A stretch of 64,000 nt of DNA from Synchiropus splendidus. Taxonomy: Eukaryota > Chordata > Actinopteri > Syngnathiformes > Callionymidae. Under the pieces are notes generated by a model. The model saw nothing but the letters and a program-made list of their open reading frames with translations. It was not told the origin of the DNA and did no database searches. Position numbers and translations under genes: made by a program. Positions within the stretch are counted from its first letter, which is position 1. Each line of letters begins with the position of its first letter. The stretch spans positions 10,517,001-10,581,000 of the forward strand of contig NC_071335.1 of NCBI RefSeq assembly GCF_027744825.2, in the 5' to 3' direction. Positions 45,997 through 59,070 of the stretch are shown here, one piece after another.

Positions 45997-48900
45997 CTGG
46001 GGAGACAAAAAAGAAGCATTTAAGTCTGAACATTTTTACATTTTATTTTAATCTATTTAACAAGGATGAAGCGCTTCAGTTATTTATCCATAATTTATAA
46101 TGTATACTGTACAAAAATACACACCAGCTGCAACACGGTCACACATGTGGAGGACCCCCCGACACCAGATAATTGTTATCAGTTTATTTAGGATTCTTGG
46201 ATTTTCCATCAACCAGCTGGAGGAGCAGGCAAAGGGGAAAGTCCTCACTGATACCTCAGCAACCAGACCCAAGATTAGCGGAAGATAACAGATGTTCTAA
46301 TTGATTGGTGAAGCATCAGTGCATATTCATTAACACACCAAGAGAGTTGTTTGTAAGTACAGCCTGAAACAGAATTATTCGTAGATAGATGATATATAGT
46401 CACTGCTTTCCAGTGATGCAATCTATAAATAAAGAGACTCAGGGATAACTGCTGGGCCGTGTTCAACTCCACCAATTTGGTGGATAATCGTGAGCACAGC
46501 AGTCTCTCCTCATTTGAGTATTCAGATATTTGACTTCAAAGGGTCCAGAACGCCGGCAATTCTTTCAAGTCTTTCTAAACGTATAGTTGCAGTTACTTTG
46601 GAGAATGGTATGACGATCGTAACATATGAGAAGGAGTAGAAGCTGGTGTGCAGATATTACAGAAACTTCATTAGAATTCAGAAACTATTTGCAAACTTCT
46701 GCACCGTGAAGTTTAATTTGCAGCTCAATATTGACAACTTTGTCTATTTTTTTTAATGTTTAACCAAGTCTGGATTTACGACGATCAGCGTACCTAATAC
46801 AAACATTAAATATCTGATTTTGAGTTGATAATAAAACACAACATTTAACAACATGCAGATTTTCATGCCTGAGGCGTTTAATTTCCTCTCCGGGTGACAG
46901 GCGCACACACAAACTGACACAGTGTCAGAGCCGCACATCTGTATGAGAGTGGCACTAACAGCACCCTGAGGGAGATCACCGAACTCTCTGCAGACCCACA
47001 AGACTGTAACTGACATTGAAGCATTGTAATGTAAACACACTCTCTCTCCAACACTGACATGCATACTTAGCATTAATTACGAGCAGATAGCAATGACCCA
47101 CGCATACTCACACGCTTTGACAAACACACGCACACACTGACACCATGGCGCATCGACCTCTGCGATTAGCTAGTTGACAGTCTTTAGCCTTTGGACAAAC
47201 ACGCCGCCTTGAGCTGTATCAAACATTACGCTCCCTTATCACCTTCTATCGCTCTTTTAACCAACTCTATCCAGCTTCTAGTCATTTCACCTCTAGTCTT
47301 TGTTCAGCTCATTTTTCCAACTCTACTAAGCCCCAGCAGTCCGCAGTACCCTGTGAGACCCACCAAAACAATCTGTTTGTACCTGCCGAATGAATGTGTA
47401 GGAACATGACAGTTCAAAAATGTACATTGAATGAATAGAAGACATTGTTTGGAGGTGCGCAGAGGTATGATGGACATTTGCTGCTAACAGAAGGGGCATG
47501 GTCGTCACACTTGTTTCATTACCAAATAATGAGCAGGACGACACAAGACCCCAGGCATAAAGTGACTGGATGATGGAGGAGTCGTGTCCTGGAACAGGTA
47601 TGACTGACAGGAGACGACCTCGAGTTTGGCTTTGACTTGCAACAGTGAGGCATGTGGAGGTCTGGCTTCAGTGGCAGTTGCAGCAGCCAACAGGAGACAA
47701 CCTGCATTCGTGTCTTGAGCTCAGAGCGGCTGACAGTCCTGTAGAGCAGCTGCCATTGGCAGAGCAGAGTGTGGCATCCGGACTTTCTTAAGTCAAATGG
47801 ACAATTGAAGTGGTCTCCATGTTTCAGTGTGACAGTGGTAACCCATTTTTTTGTGGTGTTGGAAGTACCATCTTCTGGCTTGATTGAATGGACACTAACA
47901 TTTTGAGATTTTTAGTTGAAAGTACGGATGACAGACCCACAATTGTTGCCCACTGACAGGAAAATAAGACTTTGCTGGTAGAATTGATTTAATTTGTTCC
48001 TTCACATGAATTACTCGCCACACGTTGACATGAACCTCAAACTCCCCTTTTTGCATCGGAATAGAAGTCAGGCAACCTTAACAAATACAATGACATTATG
48101 AACTACACTCTTTCAAGAGTAGTTGAGTGAATATTAGTGAACCATTCAGAAACTGGCATATATGCCACTGGCAAAACTGGCATATTTGGGAATGTGAATA
48201 TCACCATAATCTCAACATATTTGCACATTTAAAATACACAGAAGTCATATTTTCTAAAATACAATGTTTCATTTAATAACAGCAAACAATATGATTCACT
48301 CACTCGCAGCAGTTCTTCACCTTGAACGGTGAAAAGGAATCAGATCAGACTGAAAGATGGCATTGAAGTTCATCATCATCAAAAAGATGAAGAGTACTGA
48401 TAACTGTTCTGAGAATAGCTATAGAGCTCACCCAGTGTTTAGGGGCCGGGGGTCTGTCGTGGCTACTTATGTGTCTTGACAATGAGCTTAGAGGAAGATG
48501 GGGTGAAGGTGGGTTTGCGTCTGCTCAAACTGTGTGTGCGTGTGCATGTGTGTTGAATGTAAGAATTAGTGACTCAACGAAAGTCATTCCCAAAGCGTCT
48601 CCCAGGGGGACTCCCCAAATAAAGAGCAGGAAGCTTTCCCTTAATCTAAGGGCCCCCCATCTAACCAACACACAGGGATAAAGGGTGAAGCTCTTTGTCA
48701 CGGCCGAGGAATCAAACACATGGGTGGGGGGGGTGGAAGAGGAAAAGGAAGAGGGTGGGGGACCGTTGTCTGTATGCTGGTTGAAAATATGCTAATCAAC
48801 CTTGAATCCTCGTTCAAAACCAAACTCTGAGAGCTGCTTGCTCCGACATAGCCGAGAAGATCTGAGGGAGTCTGGAAAGGAGCAGATGGCAGCAGCTCAC

Positions 48901-51481
48901 TCAGCAGCTGAACAGACTCCAGAGATGCCTCCACTGCGCTGGCGCTACACTCACAGATTTAACGTTGAATACAACAACAAAGTGGCTAGCAGGAAGAAGT
49001 AGAAAGAGTCAGATATATCAGCAGTAATCTGCCTATTTCGCCTTTTGTGCCCTTTTAACTCAATGTTCCCTCCAATACTGATTCTCCTGGACAACTTTCA
49101 TTATCTCATCACAGCGCTGTCAAGGGAAATTTAACACAATGGTGTGGAAGGGACACAGGGAGGGAGGGATCGGTGGAGAGAATTCGACAGATGCTACCTG
49201 TCTGTCTCATAGGTACCCTGATTATCAAAAGATGGGGAGGAGGCTGTGCACCAGTTCATCAGAGCCCACAGAGCAGTACAACACAGAGATAGAGAGTGTG
49301 TTTGTTTGTTACAAAAACCATAGACAACCATGTATATGTGTGCCTGTGTGATGACAAATCAGTCCCACCACCACTGACAACAGAACGGAAGTGTACATGT
49401 GGCTAATGAACCATGAACACCCAGCTCTCCTGGGGTGCTAAAGAGGGGGAGTCTCGATACACACACAAACACATAAAGTACCATCCACATGGGTTGTGGT
49501 CCAGACAGAGTTGTTTTCAGCTGATAACCAAAGGAGGACGAATAAATGAACACATTAAAAACACCATTTCAGACATCCACAATTTGATCTCCTGCGAGTA
49601 AAGTTTGACTTGAAAGTTTGTGCATTTCGGTTGAGCGAGTGGGTCGTCTACATCCGATTGTGAAACTTCAAAGACGGACTGGCTGGCCAACCCCTCCTAC
49701 TCTGTCCCACCACTTAAACAGGCATCCCAAGCCTGCCTGCCCATTGTACCGCGCTGTTGACTGCGCCCATTAACACACCAACTGGCCAATGCGCGCACAC
49801 ACAAACAAAACGAAAGTAAAAGAGGGGCCTTGCCCCTAGAACGGAGGTTATGTTTGATACTGAAGCGACAGGGCTGGATTAGCAACACTATACATGACAA
49901 TAGTGAGGGTGGGAGGGTTGTGCAGGTTCTCCATGCATGCATGCGTGCGTGTACGTGTGAATGTTCATCTATCCATGGGCATACAAAAAAAAACGCTTGC
50001 ATTATAGTGGTGCCCTTTGCTAGTTTAAAGACACCAAAAGGTTGGCCAAGTCAAGGGTGTAAAACACAATAGCCAAGAGAATTGTGAGATGGGGGAGAGA
50101 TGACACATGACATTTTGGCGCAAATTTGAACACACAGCAGTTGAGAAGAAGGTCCGCCCGGTCATGAGAGCGAGGTTTAAGTCATTGTGACCATTCAGTG
50201 GAAGCTGGCAGACGGTAGCATAGATCTATTATGATTTTTTGAAGTTGCAAATTCCAGCCATGCCTCTTGTCAATAGGGAAACGGGATGTTTCAACAGAAT
50301 CAATTTTCTTCACCTTCTCACAAGGGTTTAAACCATATTGTCACATTGGTTACGTCTTGAAAGTAGGGTTTTTGTTATCAAATGGATTAAACCACCAACG
50401 TGGGATGAATAGGAAAACCTGGCTTTGGTGAGCCATTTACATCACTCATAAAATAAAACTTTGATTCTAATTTAAAAAGACAGAAATGCTCAGATCAGAG
50501 GGCTGACTGTCAAATATAACCACACATTGACAGTACACCAGTATAAAGTAGTTATAGCGCAACCCACCCAACGCCGGAGAATTGGTGACAAGAAAACCAC
50601 CAGCTTTTAACAATGAGAAGCAAGTCTCACTGCAATCTGCAGTCATCCTTACTTGGTCCGTTTCATTCAGATGTCCTGGCGGGATGGGCACACTGTAGTT
50701 CATCGAGCAGCGGATATATTTCTATCATTTAGTCATTTTGATGCTTCTTTCAAGATTTTTCTGCTAAAACCATAAGCATTGCCACCTACATGACGCGCAT
50801 TGTCTTATCCACTTGCTTCAATGTTTCAATCACCTGTGATCATGTAACATATCATCAAAAAAGGTCGTAATTTGGTAGCCATGCTGGCCGTTATCTGGCC
50901 GGGGTGGTGCGTCACATTCGTTTACATGTAGTGGAAATCCTGAACGGGCTTCTTGTCAATTGAAATACTGGTTTTCAAAGATCCACATTAATGAAAGACA
51001 CGTCCCTGCTAGAGTCACATAATTCTAACATCTGCACAGGCTGTTGAACCATTTTGGCATACTATGAAGATAATCCGCTCAAATCCCAAAACATATTTCT
51101 ATTGGTCCACCAGATCCATGTAAGAGCGCTACAGTTTTAGCAGATGCCGTAGCTGTTTTTCTGTTGAGTGGCATTAAATATCTCATCGCGGCCCATCTTT
51201 AGATTATACCGCCCGCCAACACCCCTCATGACATGCTGTGTTTACCCCCCACTTGCCCGTGCCAACTCCTCTTCACCCTTCTCCACGCCATGTTGGCAGC
51301 AAGGGCAGGGCAGGTGGCCAAACCTGTCAGTCAAAGCTTCGTCGCCACACGGCAACACCATAGACACCAATTACCACACAGCAGGGGCGCGGTCTGGCAA
51401 CCGCATGGCAACCACATGCTCCAATCAGAGTGAACAACATCAGGGACCCAAGAAGGCCAAGAAAAGTGCACACGTGTATCT

Positions 51482-51524
<43 letters not shown>

Positions 51525-52800
51525 CCACAGATCCATGTTTAATTGGTCCAAAATCAACCCCAGCCAGTCCATCTCTAAGCCTTTGATACGGAGCAGGTAG
51601 TCATTGTTTGGTTTTAATATCCGCTGGCTGTCTAGTGGAGAATTTTAATTCAAACACAAAAGTCCATCTGTGACAATCATAGTTGTTATTAAGCACTGCA
51701 TTCTCTCTCATGATCAATTCCGCTGCCCTCTGGAGCTCCCAAAACATCATTAACCAGGATTAATACATGTGCCGGATCTCAGAACTGCTGCTGTGAAGTA
51801 GGTCTAACAAACAAACTGTGATTTTTCCACCTTTTTTTAAATTTAACATACGCACCTTTATATTAAAAAAAAAAAAAAAATTGTCAAAATAAAACACTCA
51901 TTTTCACACTTACAGGTGGTTAATAAATGAAAGCTTCAAAAGTGCCATGGTGTCTAAAGTCATTCTATGTTTGAAGTAATTTCTATATTTTTACTAATTC
52001 CAGTCAAGTCAAGCCAATTCAAGTCAACTGAAGTCAACCAAAAGCTTAACTGACACTAAATGAACACCTTCCCAGGTGTGTCTAAAAAAGCCCAATAAGC
52101 AACTAAGTTCAACCTGGCCCAAATCAACAAACCTCAGACCCAATTAGCTTATTGAGAAGTCTGTCTTCGACTGAACATACACACAACTCCATACACAATG
52201 TGTCACCATAAAGTAAGTTCATTTCAAAATACATGAAGTGTACGACTTCACCAAAGTCACCTAATCACACCATGGGTTTATTGATGTCCCAACCATCTGC
52301 ATCACCTTTCCATATTCAGTGTTGACGTTTATAAAATCGGAAACACTAGAAACACTCAGTGATGTGCTCCAAATGTATCCTGAATTGAATTTTAAGCCAA
52401 CTATACACCAACATTTCCCTCACTCTGACTGCATAGATGACTTCTGGCTGGCCGGCTTTTGACCCCAAGCCTTGAGTGCTCAAGAACCTTTAGACCATAC
52501 AAGTCTGCTGCACACATCACACATCAAGGTGACAAGAAGAGAATCTGTTGCTACGACGGCTGAGAAACCAGCATTGAATGGAAGACATTTGGATTGACTA
52601 TGACAAGAAAGTTAATGGTACAATTAATGACAAACCACATCTCCATATGGTGGAGACAATCACAGGTGACCTTGACGAATAAGACAGATGCACTCTGCTG
52701 ATAAAACTAAGTATCTAAGGCATTTAAATATAATGAAATCTTTCAATAAAACCGCAAGGCTGCAACTCCAGTCTCATTTTGATGAATTTCTTCCAGTGGG
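45997..52800. other. zcchc7 upstream intron or flanking DNA, first part
   Basis: Almost 7 kb with no convincing exon on either strand. It contains a (TG)n tract at 51485-51523, a G-rich strip near 48722 and ordinary AT-rich sequence. If the zcchc7 N-terminus lies beyond the window, this is intronic. Confidence 0.6.
51485..51523. repeat. (TG)n microsatellite, about 19 units
   Basis: Uninterrupted dinucleotide repeat. Confidence 0.95.
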
Positions 52801-52835
52801 AGTGAACTGGGCTGTTGGCGGGAGGGCAGGAAGGC

Positions 52836-52886
52836 AGGGGGGGGCTGCGTGGGGTGATGGGATTTGGAGGGGGGGGCGGGGGCTCG
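52836..52886 (+). other. G-rich tract with quadruplex potential
   Basis: At least four runs of three or more guanines within 50 bases (including two runs of seven or eight), directly beside candidate regulatory block 5. Quadruplex formation is inferred from sequence only. Confidence 0.6.
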
Positions 52887-52889
52887 GAG

Positions 52890-53180
52890 GCAGATAGAAT
52901 TTTTATTATTGTTATTTTTGTTATTATACAGCACGTCGAAGGGGACTGTGGGTAGATAAACGCCGGTGGTTAATCAGAGGCATTTCATGGAGCATTCCAT
53001 TATCAGGCACGTTAGGCACGATGAGGGGCTTATTTTTCCAAAGGATCTTTGGCCTCGGTAATTAAGCTCCATTCGCCAGACCCTGTTTCACAAATTAAAA
53101 ATTTGTCATTAAGTGGAATTTACCATAATGCCTTTTTATCTGCCGGCGCTTCGGCAAACACGTTTGTATGGCGGCTGGGT
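52890..53180. promoter_or_regulatory. candidate conserved non-coding block 5
   Basis: Long non-repetitive stretch with TAGATAAACGCC, GTGGTTAATCAGAGGCATTT, CGGTAATTAAGCTCC and CAAATTAAAAATTTGTCATT. This is the texture typical of deeply conserved developmental enhancers, but conservation was not testable here. Confidence 0.4.
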
Positions 53181-53479
53181 GTGAGGGAGGGGCGGGTGGA
53201 AGGGGCGACCAATAGAACTGGCTTTGTACACACATACAGATACACAAGCACATGCAAAGAAGCAAATTGAAAAATTGAAATAATCCTGGACTGCTTTTGC
53301 CTGAGCAAACACGGCGCGCACAAAGCTGGCCCTCACTCACCAAAATCCAGCGCCTTTGGGATGATTAAATAATGGTGCTTTAAAGTTTTAATTCAGATCT
53401 CCCTTTCCTTCCCAGGATAAACACATACACATACGCGCACACACACACAAGGTCTGTGGGGCCTTGAATCTAGTACAGA

Positions 53480-53720
53480 AGCCTTTGATGAGCAGGAGAC
53501 GCCGGAGCGGGAGATGATTGAAGAGCCGAATCTCTGTCTCTGTAGGTTTAATAAAACAATATAATAATTGGTCTTTAATTAGAGCAGCCCCTCGGTGGGT
53601 CAGGGGGCAGGTGAGAAACAAAAGAAGATTAGAGGCTGAACTCCTAATGTGGCTCCTTCATTTCGGCTATCAAATACAGTTTATAAATACAGCGAGAGCT
53701 TCGTCTTCACTAAAGAACAC
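53480..53720. promoter_or_regulatory. candidate conserved non-coding block 6
   Basis: Contains AATAATTGGTCTTTAATTAG (53563-53582) next to a GC-rich gcccctcggtgggtcagggg segment; non-repetitive. Confidence 0.35.
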
Positions 53721-54559
53721 GCTTGCTTTCATCAGAGAGGACAGAATCTGCTTCAATATTAAGTGTGAAGTCCATATTTCCATGACCTCGACCTCATTCG
53801 TATCTATCGGAGGTGAGCGTGTACAATACAAGACTTGCATTGTGGAGTAAATTGGGTCTGTTCCTAAAAACAAGCTCTGAATTGACAATAAAAAAAATGA
53901 TGATTATTCTTTTCGTGCTGACTTCATCCTCAGTTGACTAAAATTTTGCTTCCAAAATGTGACGGACGTGGGACATTTCCGCGCAGGTGAGCACTGGTTT
54001 CAGCCAAACAACAACAGGCTGTCAGAAACATAAATGCTTGTCTTTGAAAACGGAACAGGATGGGAGAATGGCAGGGGGAGTCCAGAGAGATATGGTGGTC
54101 GTATTTACTGTCGTTTAATTTGCTCCCCAGCTTTCCTTCCTTTGGCTTTTCTGACAGGTAATAAAAAGCAGAAGCTTTCCTGACAAGCCCATTTGAATTT
54201 GGATTGAATAATATAACTGTTGGTTTCCCACACTACGCTCAGTCCAAGCGTGCAAGATATTGGCAGCCCCTTCACCCACCACAAAACGTTGCGTGTGTGT
54301 TGTCTATGGACACATGCATATGCAGCATGTCGACGTCATGACGCAAGGGAAAAATTTATTCCTGCAACCTGCTTATATTTTCCACCTCCCAAACAGCACA
54401 CTACGGCTTCACAATTCAAGGCATCGTCCTTACTGATTTGGTCCTGTTGGTTTTGTGTCTGTCCTCACTCCCAAAAATCCCTTCATCCTACCTCCTCCTC
54501 GTGTCTCACCTCACCCACCGCTCACTTTTGCTCCCCTCTTTCCTCCCTCCCTCCCCTTC

Positions 54560-54730
54560 TCTTCGAAGCTGCTGAAATCCCAATCCCCTTGGGCCAGTCT
54601 AAATTGAATTTGGGTGTTTATATGAACAACAGGCCGTTGTTTTAATATACCTTAGAGTTTATGCCTAATGCCTTCCTGCTAATGCAGCCGGTGCTCATTG
54701 CACTTGTTTAATAGATTGAGGAAAGTCGTA
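54560..54730. promoter_or_regulatory. candidate conserved non-coding block 7
   Basis: TCTAAATTGAATTTGGGTGT, CCTTCCTGCTAATGCAGCCG and GCACTTGTTTAATAGATTGA in one non-repetitive 170-base stretch. Inference only. Confidence 0.35.
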
Positions 54731-55589
54731 AATAAGAGGAAAAACAAAAATAGAAGACCACAAAGAGAAAAAAGCAGCCATTATGTTTGATAGTGCTTCA
54801 CATTTCCTGCTCTTATCCTAACATTGGGCTTAAGTGAAGTTGGAATGTTACGACGAAAATAGGAAAGACAGAAGGGGTGGATTTTTTTTTTCCAAAATAC
54901 TGAATAAATATCCAGAGAATTGGTCGAGGCGGTCAGTCATGCTCGTCGACGTGCAAACAACCTCCGTTTTCAACCTCAATCTGGAACCCCTCTTTACCCC
55001 CTTCTCTCTTCCGGTCCTGTGTCTGGCTACAAAAGCCGGCAGTACAAAGAAGAGAAACAACCCAGAGACACCCAACCCAATTACTATTGATCAGTTTGCA
55101 CTCAGACGAAAGCGCTGCACTTACCTGCCCATGCGCGCACGGATGCACATATGGTGTGATGCTGCAGTCTAAAAAATGGCAAAGGTGAAAATAAAATGAT
55201 TTTTTTAAATATTGCTACAGACATGCAAGTGGTACTTATCTAAGTAAAGATGCCATGCAACTGGCTATTAATCGATCGTGAACAAATTGTCAACTGTGTG
55301 GTGGCTGATCTTACTATTCAACAATGAAGCGCAATTTCAACAAAAACGATTCCATAAAACAATAGCATCTTTTCGGTCATATGGCACACCACCAGCTGAA
55401 CATTCTTCCATCAACAGATTAATTTTCACCTACAACTTCAGACTCACTCAGATAACCATATCAGCTCACATTAGGGAACTGATGAACGTCACACGTAGCC
55501 TGAGAGCAGCACAGAAATATCAATGACAAAACTCCCCACCGAGTAACTATCGCTCCGCTTTGATTTTATCCGCTATGTTTAATTTTCCT

Positions 55590-55880
55590 TCCAATGCTCA
55601 CTACTGGTTTATCTGCTTCCTGCTGCCAGAATCTTAGCATTTCATTTAACCATAATCCTCCGAGATAAGGGGGCAGCCGGGGTATGCTAATGCACAGACG
55701 TGCCATGGTTAGCTGGTGCATCAGACTTGAACACAGAGAGGGCTTTTAAAGAACTGATGTGGGCAGGGATAGCAAATTAAATTAACACAGGCCAAGTTTA
55801 ACCCACTGATAATAATTTGTATCATGTGGAATTTGGGGGCTGCTCTTAGGAAGTGAGAGCACAAGGAGCCAAACTGGATT
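55590..55880. promoter_or_regulatory. candidate conserved non-coding block 8
   Basis: Includes an octamer-like ATGCTAAT in GGGTATGCTAATGCAC, a CATTTCATTTAACCATAATC stretch and GCAAATTAAATTAACACAGG. POU/homeodomain binding is plausible but inferred. Confidence 0.4.
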
Positions 55881-58199
55881 AGCTCTGGTCAGCCTATGGC
55901 GTGGGTCCAAACCTGGCATAGCAACAGCGACTAAGCAAGAACCTAGTCGTACTGTATGGACAGGGGATGCGTCACGTGTGTACAGACACAGTGTTGGTGA
56001 ACGCCTGTGTGCAGAAAGTCTTGTTTCTCAACTTTCCCTACTTTAATAAGGAAGGTTTTAACTGTGTTTCACAACGATGGGACTACATTTTCAAAATAAA
56101 AAATCCTCATTTCCATCCAATGTCCTGACTTATACTTCTGATTTTACACATACTCTGAAATCAAGTGCGTTTGACTGCACAACCTACATCTAAAAGAGTC
56201 AAAGTGACACGGCTGGTTCTCCGCTACTGTTAAGACAGGAGTCCAGTGACGACCACAGCACTAAAAAAGTCAGAATGAAGACGACTCACTGGAGGAAAAC
56301 GCATAATTTCAACACTTCTACTTGAAGAATCTACTTTACATTTATCAAGTGTGAAGTATGTTTGACTGCATGACCAAAGAAAGACATTTACATGGTCCAC
56401 CGCAGCCAGATGTAACTTTGAGTGTACTGAAGGGTATCTGAAGGGAAGAATGGGTTTGGACCTTACTTGATTACAAAGACGTCATTCCAACAGGCTTCAA
56501 ACTCTACTTAATTCTAAACATCAGTCTACAGATTTAGGCCTGCAACAAATTGATGACGTTGCCGTCGAAACACACAGAAGAGTTTAGAGAATTCCAGATT
56601 CAAATGTGTCAATTGTAAATGCTTGGTGAGACAAGATCTGAAAACCAGATTGACCCTTTGTGTTGCTAACTCTCAAAGACGTCTGACATCATACTTGTGC
56701 ATGCTTGGTGTGCGAGACATTTGATTCAGGACATATTTATATATTTTGGACCTAAGATGCAGCAATCAAAGCACAGAACAAGATGTGCAATGAGCAGTTA
56801 TAGTACAGAGGAAGCACTATTGAAGGACCAGACACAGGGCCCTAAGCAGATAATGCACATGTCAAGTGCAGGAGTCCATTCACTGCAGTAAGTCACCACC
56901 ACCGTTGAACTGGCAGGATGGCATTTCCATTCTGAGGACACATTAAACCTTTTTGAAAGGCTTTCATAAATAGATAAATAGAGCAACTGCACCAATGAAA
57001 CAACTTTCCTGATTGAAGAATTGTGTTGGCTCAGAGCAAGGTCCCCGCTGAGACTCAAAATCTACTGTAGCATCAGTGAGTTAACTAACACACCATTCAG
57101 TGCTAAGGTCAGTGGAGTTTCCTCTGACGAGCAAGAACATATTTTGTCATCAGAGTCACATGAATATTGATTTAATTCAGTGGTTCCATTTTATGCTGTG
57201 TTTTCTCAAGTGGAGCTTCGTATGTACGCAGCAGCAATGAGAAGCCATTCAGGTGAATGATGAAAGTCCAAAATGTTCCCAACATGTTCACCAAAATTTT
57301 TGCCTACAATTCTAACCCATCCCAAAAATCGCTTACAGCGACAAAAACGCTACAGCACTCCTTGAGAGCAGTAACAAAAAAGAAGATAAAATGTTTAAAA
57401 TAATTGTGTGTTTTCACCCTTCTCCACTAATGCAATCCATTGTGAGGGTAAATCACTTGTGACCCAACATGGAGAGCTGGGGACATTAACAGTATTCCGG
57501 TGATACACAGGTTTTGCACCAGAAGTATAAGTGCTTGGATTCTTGGTGCACAGGTCACAGACTGTAATCACATAGATTATTCAATGTAAATCAGGAGTGG
57601 AAGGACTCATGATGACGATGACCATCATAGAAAAAACTACTCTGGAACAATGATATTAGTTATGCAGCTACTGAAAATGTATATGTCAAACATAATAAGC
57701 ATATCACTGTTGTGTTTCAGGTAAAGCTCAGATGTCCTCCATTATGATGTAATAATGCAGCGTTTCCTAACTATGTGAAACTGTACTAAACACAACTACC
57801 TTTGCGTGGGCCACACCAACTGTAAATTTGGACACAAAGCAACCGGCAGTGGATCATCGCCATTTAGCTGGGAGATTGACACACATAATGGAGGTATAGT
57901 ATCATTTATTCCCTGCAGCCCTCCATACCAGCATGTTTGCGCTGAGTTATGTTATGCTAGTCTGTGAACAAGCATCACACACAAAAACCCTAAAAAACAT
58001 AAATTAACATTGTATAGCAAGTTCCTTGAACTAGGATCTACAAGTATTTTAAGGAAGCTGAACCAGAGTTCACTTTTCCATCATTTACTGCCAGTAACGT
58101 TAGCTTCAAGGACACTACAGGATCCCGACCAACAATGGCAGATCTGCTTCGTGCTCCACCAAACCCCTAACCTGACACTTAGAGGCGCATTAACTGGTA

Positions 58200-58520
58200 A
58201 GCTCTGAGATCCTAGAGGGACAGCTCATTAGTGCTTCATTGAGGCAGGTGTAATGGAAAGGTCAGCCAGTTAAGCATACACATGTAATTAGCATGTGGAG
58301 AGCTCAACCATCAATATACAACAATCAGACGACATTATCTCATTAGAGCTGGATAGAATCACAGGCGAGTAGAGGGAGAGCGAGCGAGGGAGCGAGCGAG
58401 CGAGAAAGGTAAGGACACATGCTGGACCGACTCAAATCAGAGTGTCGACTAGGCCACACGTGGCCCAGCTGGTCTGTGTCTGCCGAGAGTCTTAATTAAG
58501 AGACATGCAAAGACATACAC
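58200..58520. promoter_or_regulatory. candidate conserved non-coding block 9
   Basis: Contains ATGTAATTAGCATGTGG, a GGCCAC-AC-GTGGCC inverted repeat with a CACGTG E-box (58452-58465), a CAGCTG at 58466-58471, and CTTAATTAAGAG. A GAGCGAGC-rich strip sits in the middle. Confidence 0.35.
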
Positions 58521-58699
58521 ACGGCTGAAGCCTCTGGAGAGGCCACTGCTAAACAGATACACTTGTGTTTGTATGTGTGCTGCCAAGAACCAAACATCCT
58601 CTGGGGCCTTGTGCAAAATATTGCCCAGGTATTATTAGTCACTGTATTTTACAGTGTCGCACATGCAAACTGACCTATGATCCTGCTGGAGCTTAAAAG

Positions 58700-59070
58700 G
58701 TGTGAAGTGAGAAAAAAAAAAACGGTTCCAAAGACAGCCCCTTTACTGACTGCCGCACATCCTGAAGCTATTAATATTAATTTTTATCCTTCTAAGCCAG
58801 CATATCAACTCCTTCATACAGCCAAAATACCGGCACCCTGGGCTACTAGTTAATAAAGCCCTTTCGACGTGCCCCAAGACCTAGACAATAAGGGGAAAGT
58901 TCGCTGGCCAAATAAAAGAGCAGAAATTAATACGGTCCCAGGAGTCTGCCCCTCATCCCGCTGCCACCTCCCACAATAATTTCATTTCCTATTAAGTGAT
59001 TGCTTAATTATAATGATATTATTGGTAATTGTAATTGACATTTTCCCTTTTCCCTCACCTCCTCTCTCTT
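58700..59070. promoter_or_regulatory. candidate conserved non-coding block 10
   Basis: GAAGCTATTAATATTAATTT and TTGCTTAATTATAATGATAT then TTGGTAATTGTAATTGACAT: a dense run of TAATTA/ATTAAT cores in non-repetitive sequence. Regulatory role inferred. Confidence 0.4.

Larger units (their letters stand above)
53721..58199. other. gene-free segment with two regulatory-looking blocks
   Basis: No exon recognised. The blocks at 54560-54730 and 55590-55880 are listed separately; the rest is AT-rich and without known repeat families. Confidence 0.6.

Noticed and set aside
51485..51542. Possible CRISPR-like or structured repeat array
   Set aside because: Simple TG microsatellite; the genome is clearly vertebrate.
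52006..52045. Short imperfect repeats of TCAAGTCAA type
   Set aside because: Too short and irregular to call a satellite or a binding-site array.
54220..54645. Plus-strand open frame of 141 codons
   Set aside because: Composition follows CT-rich low-complexity DNA; no splice or homology support, and it overlaps enhancer-like sequence.
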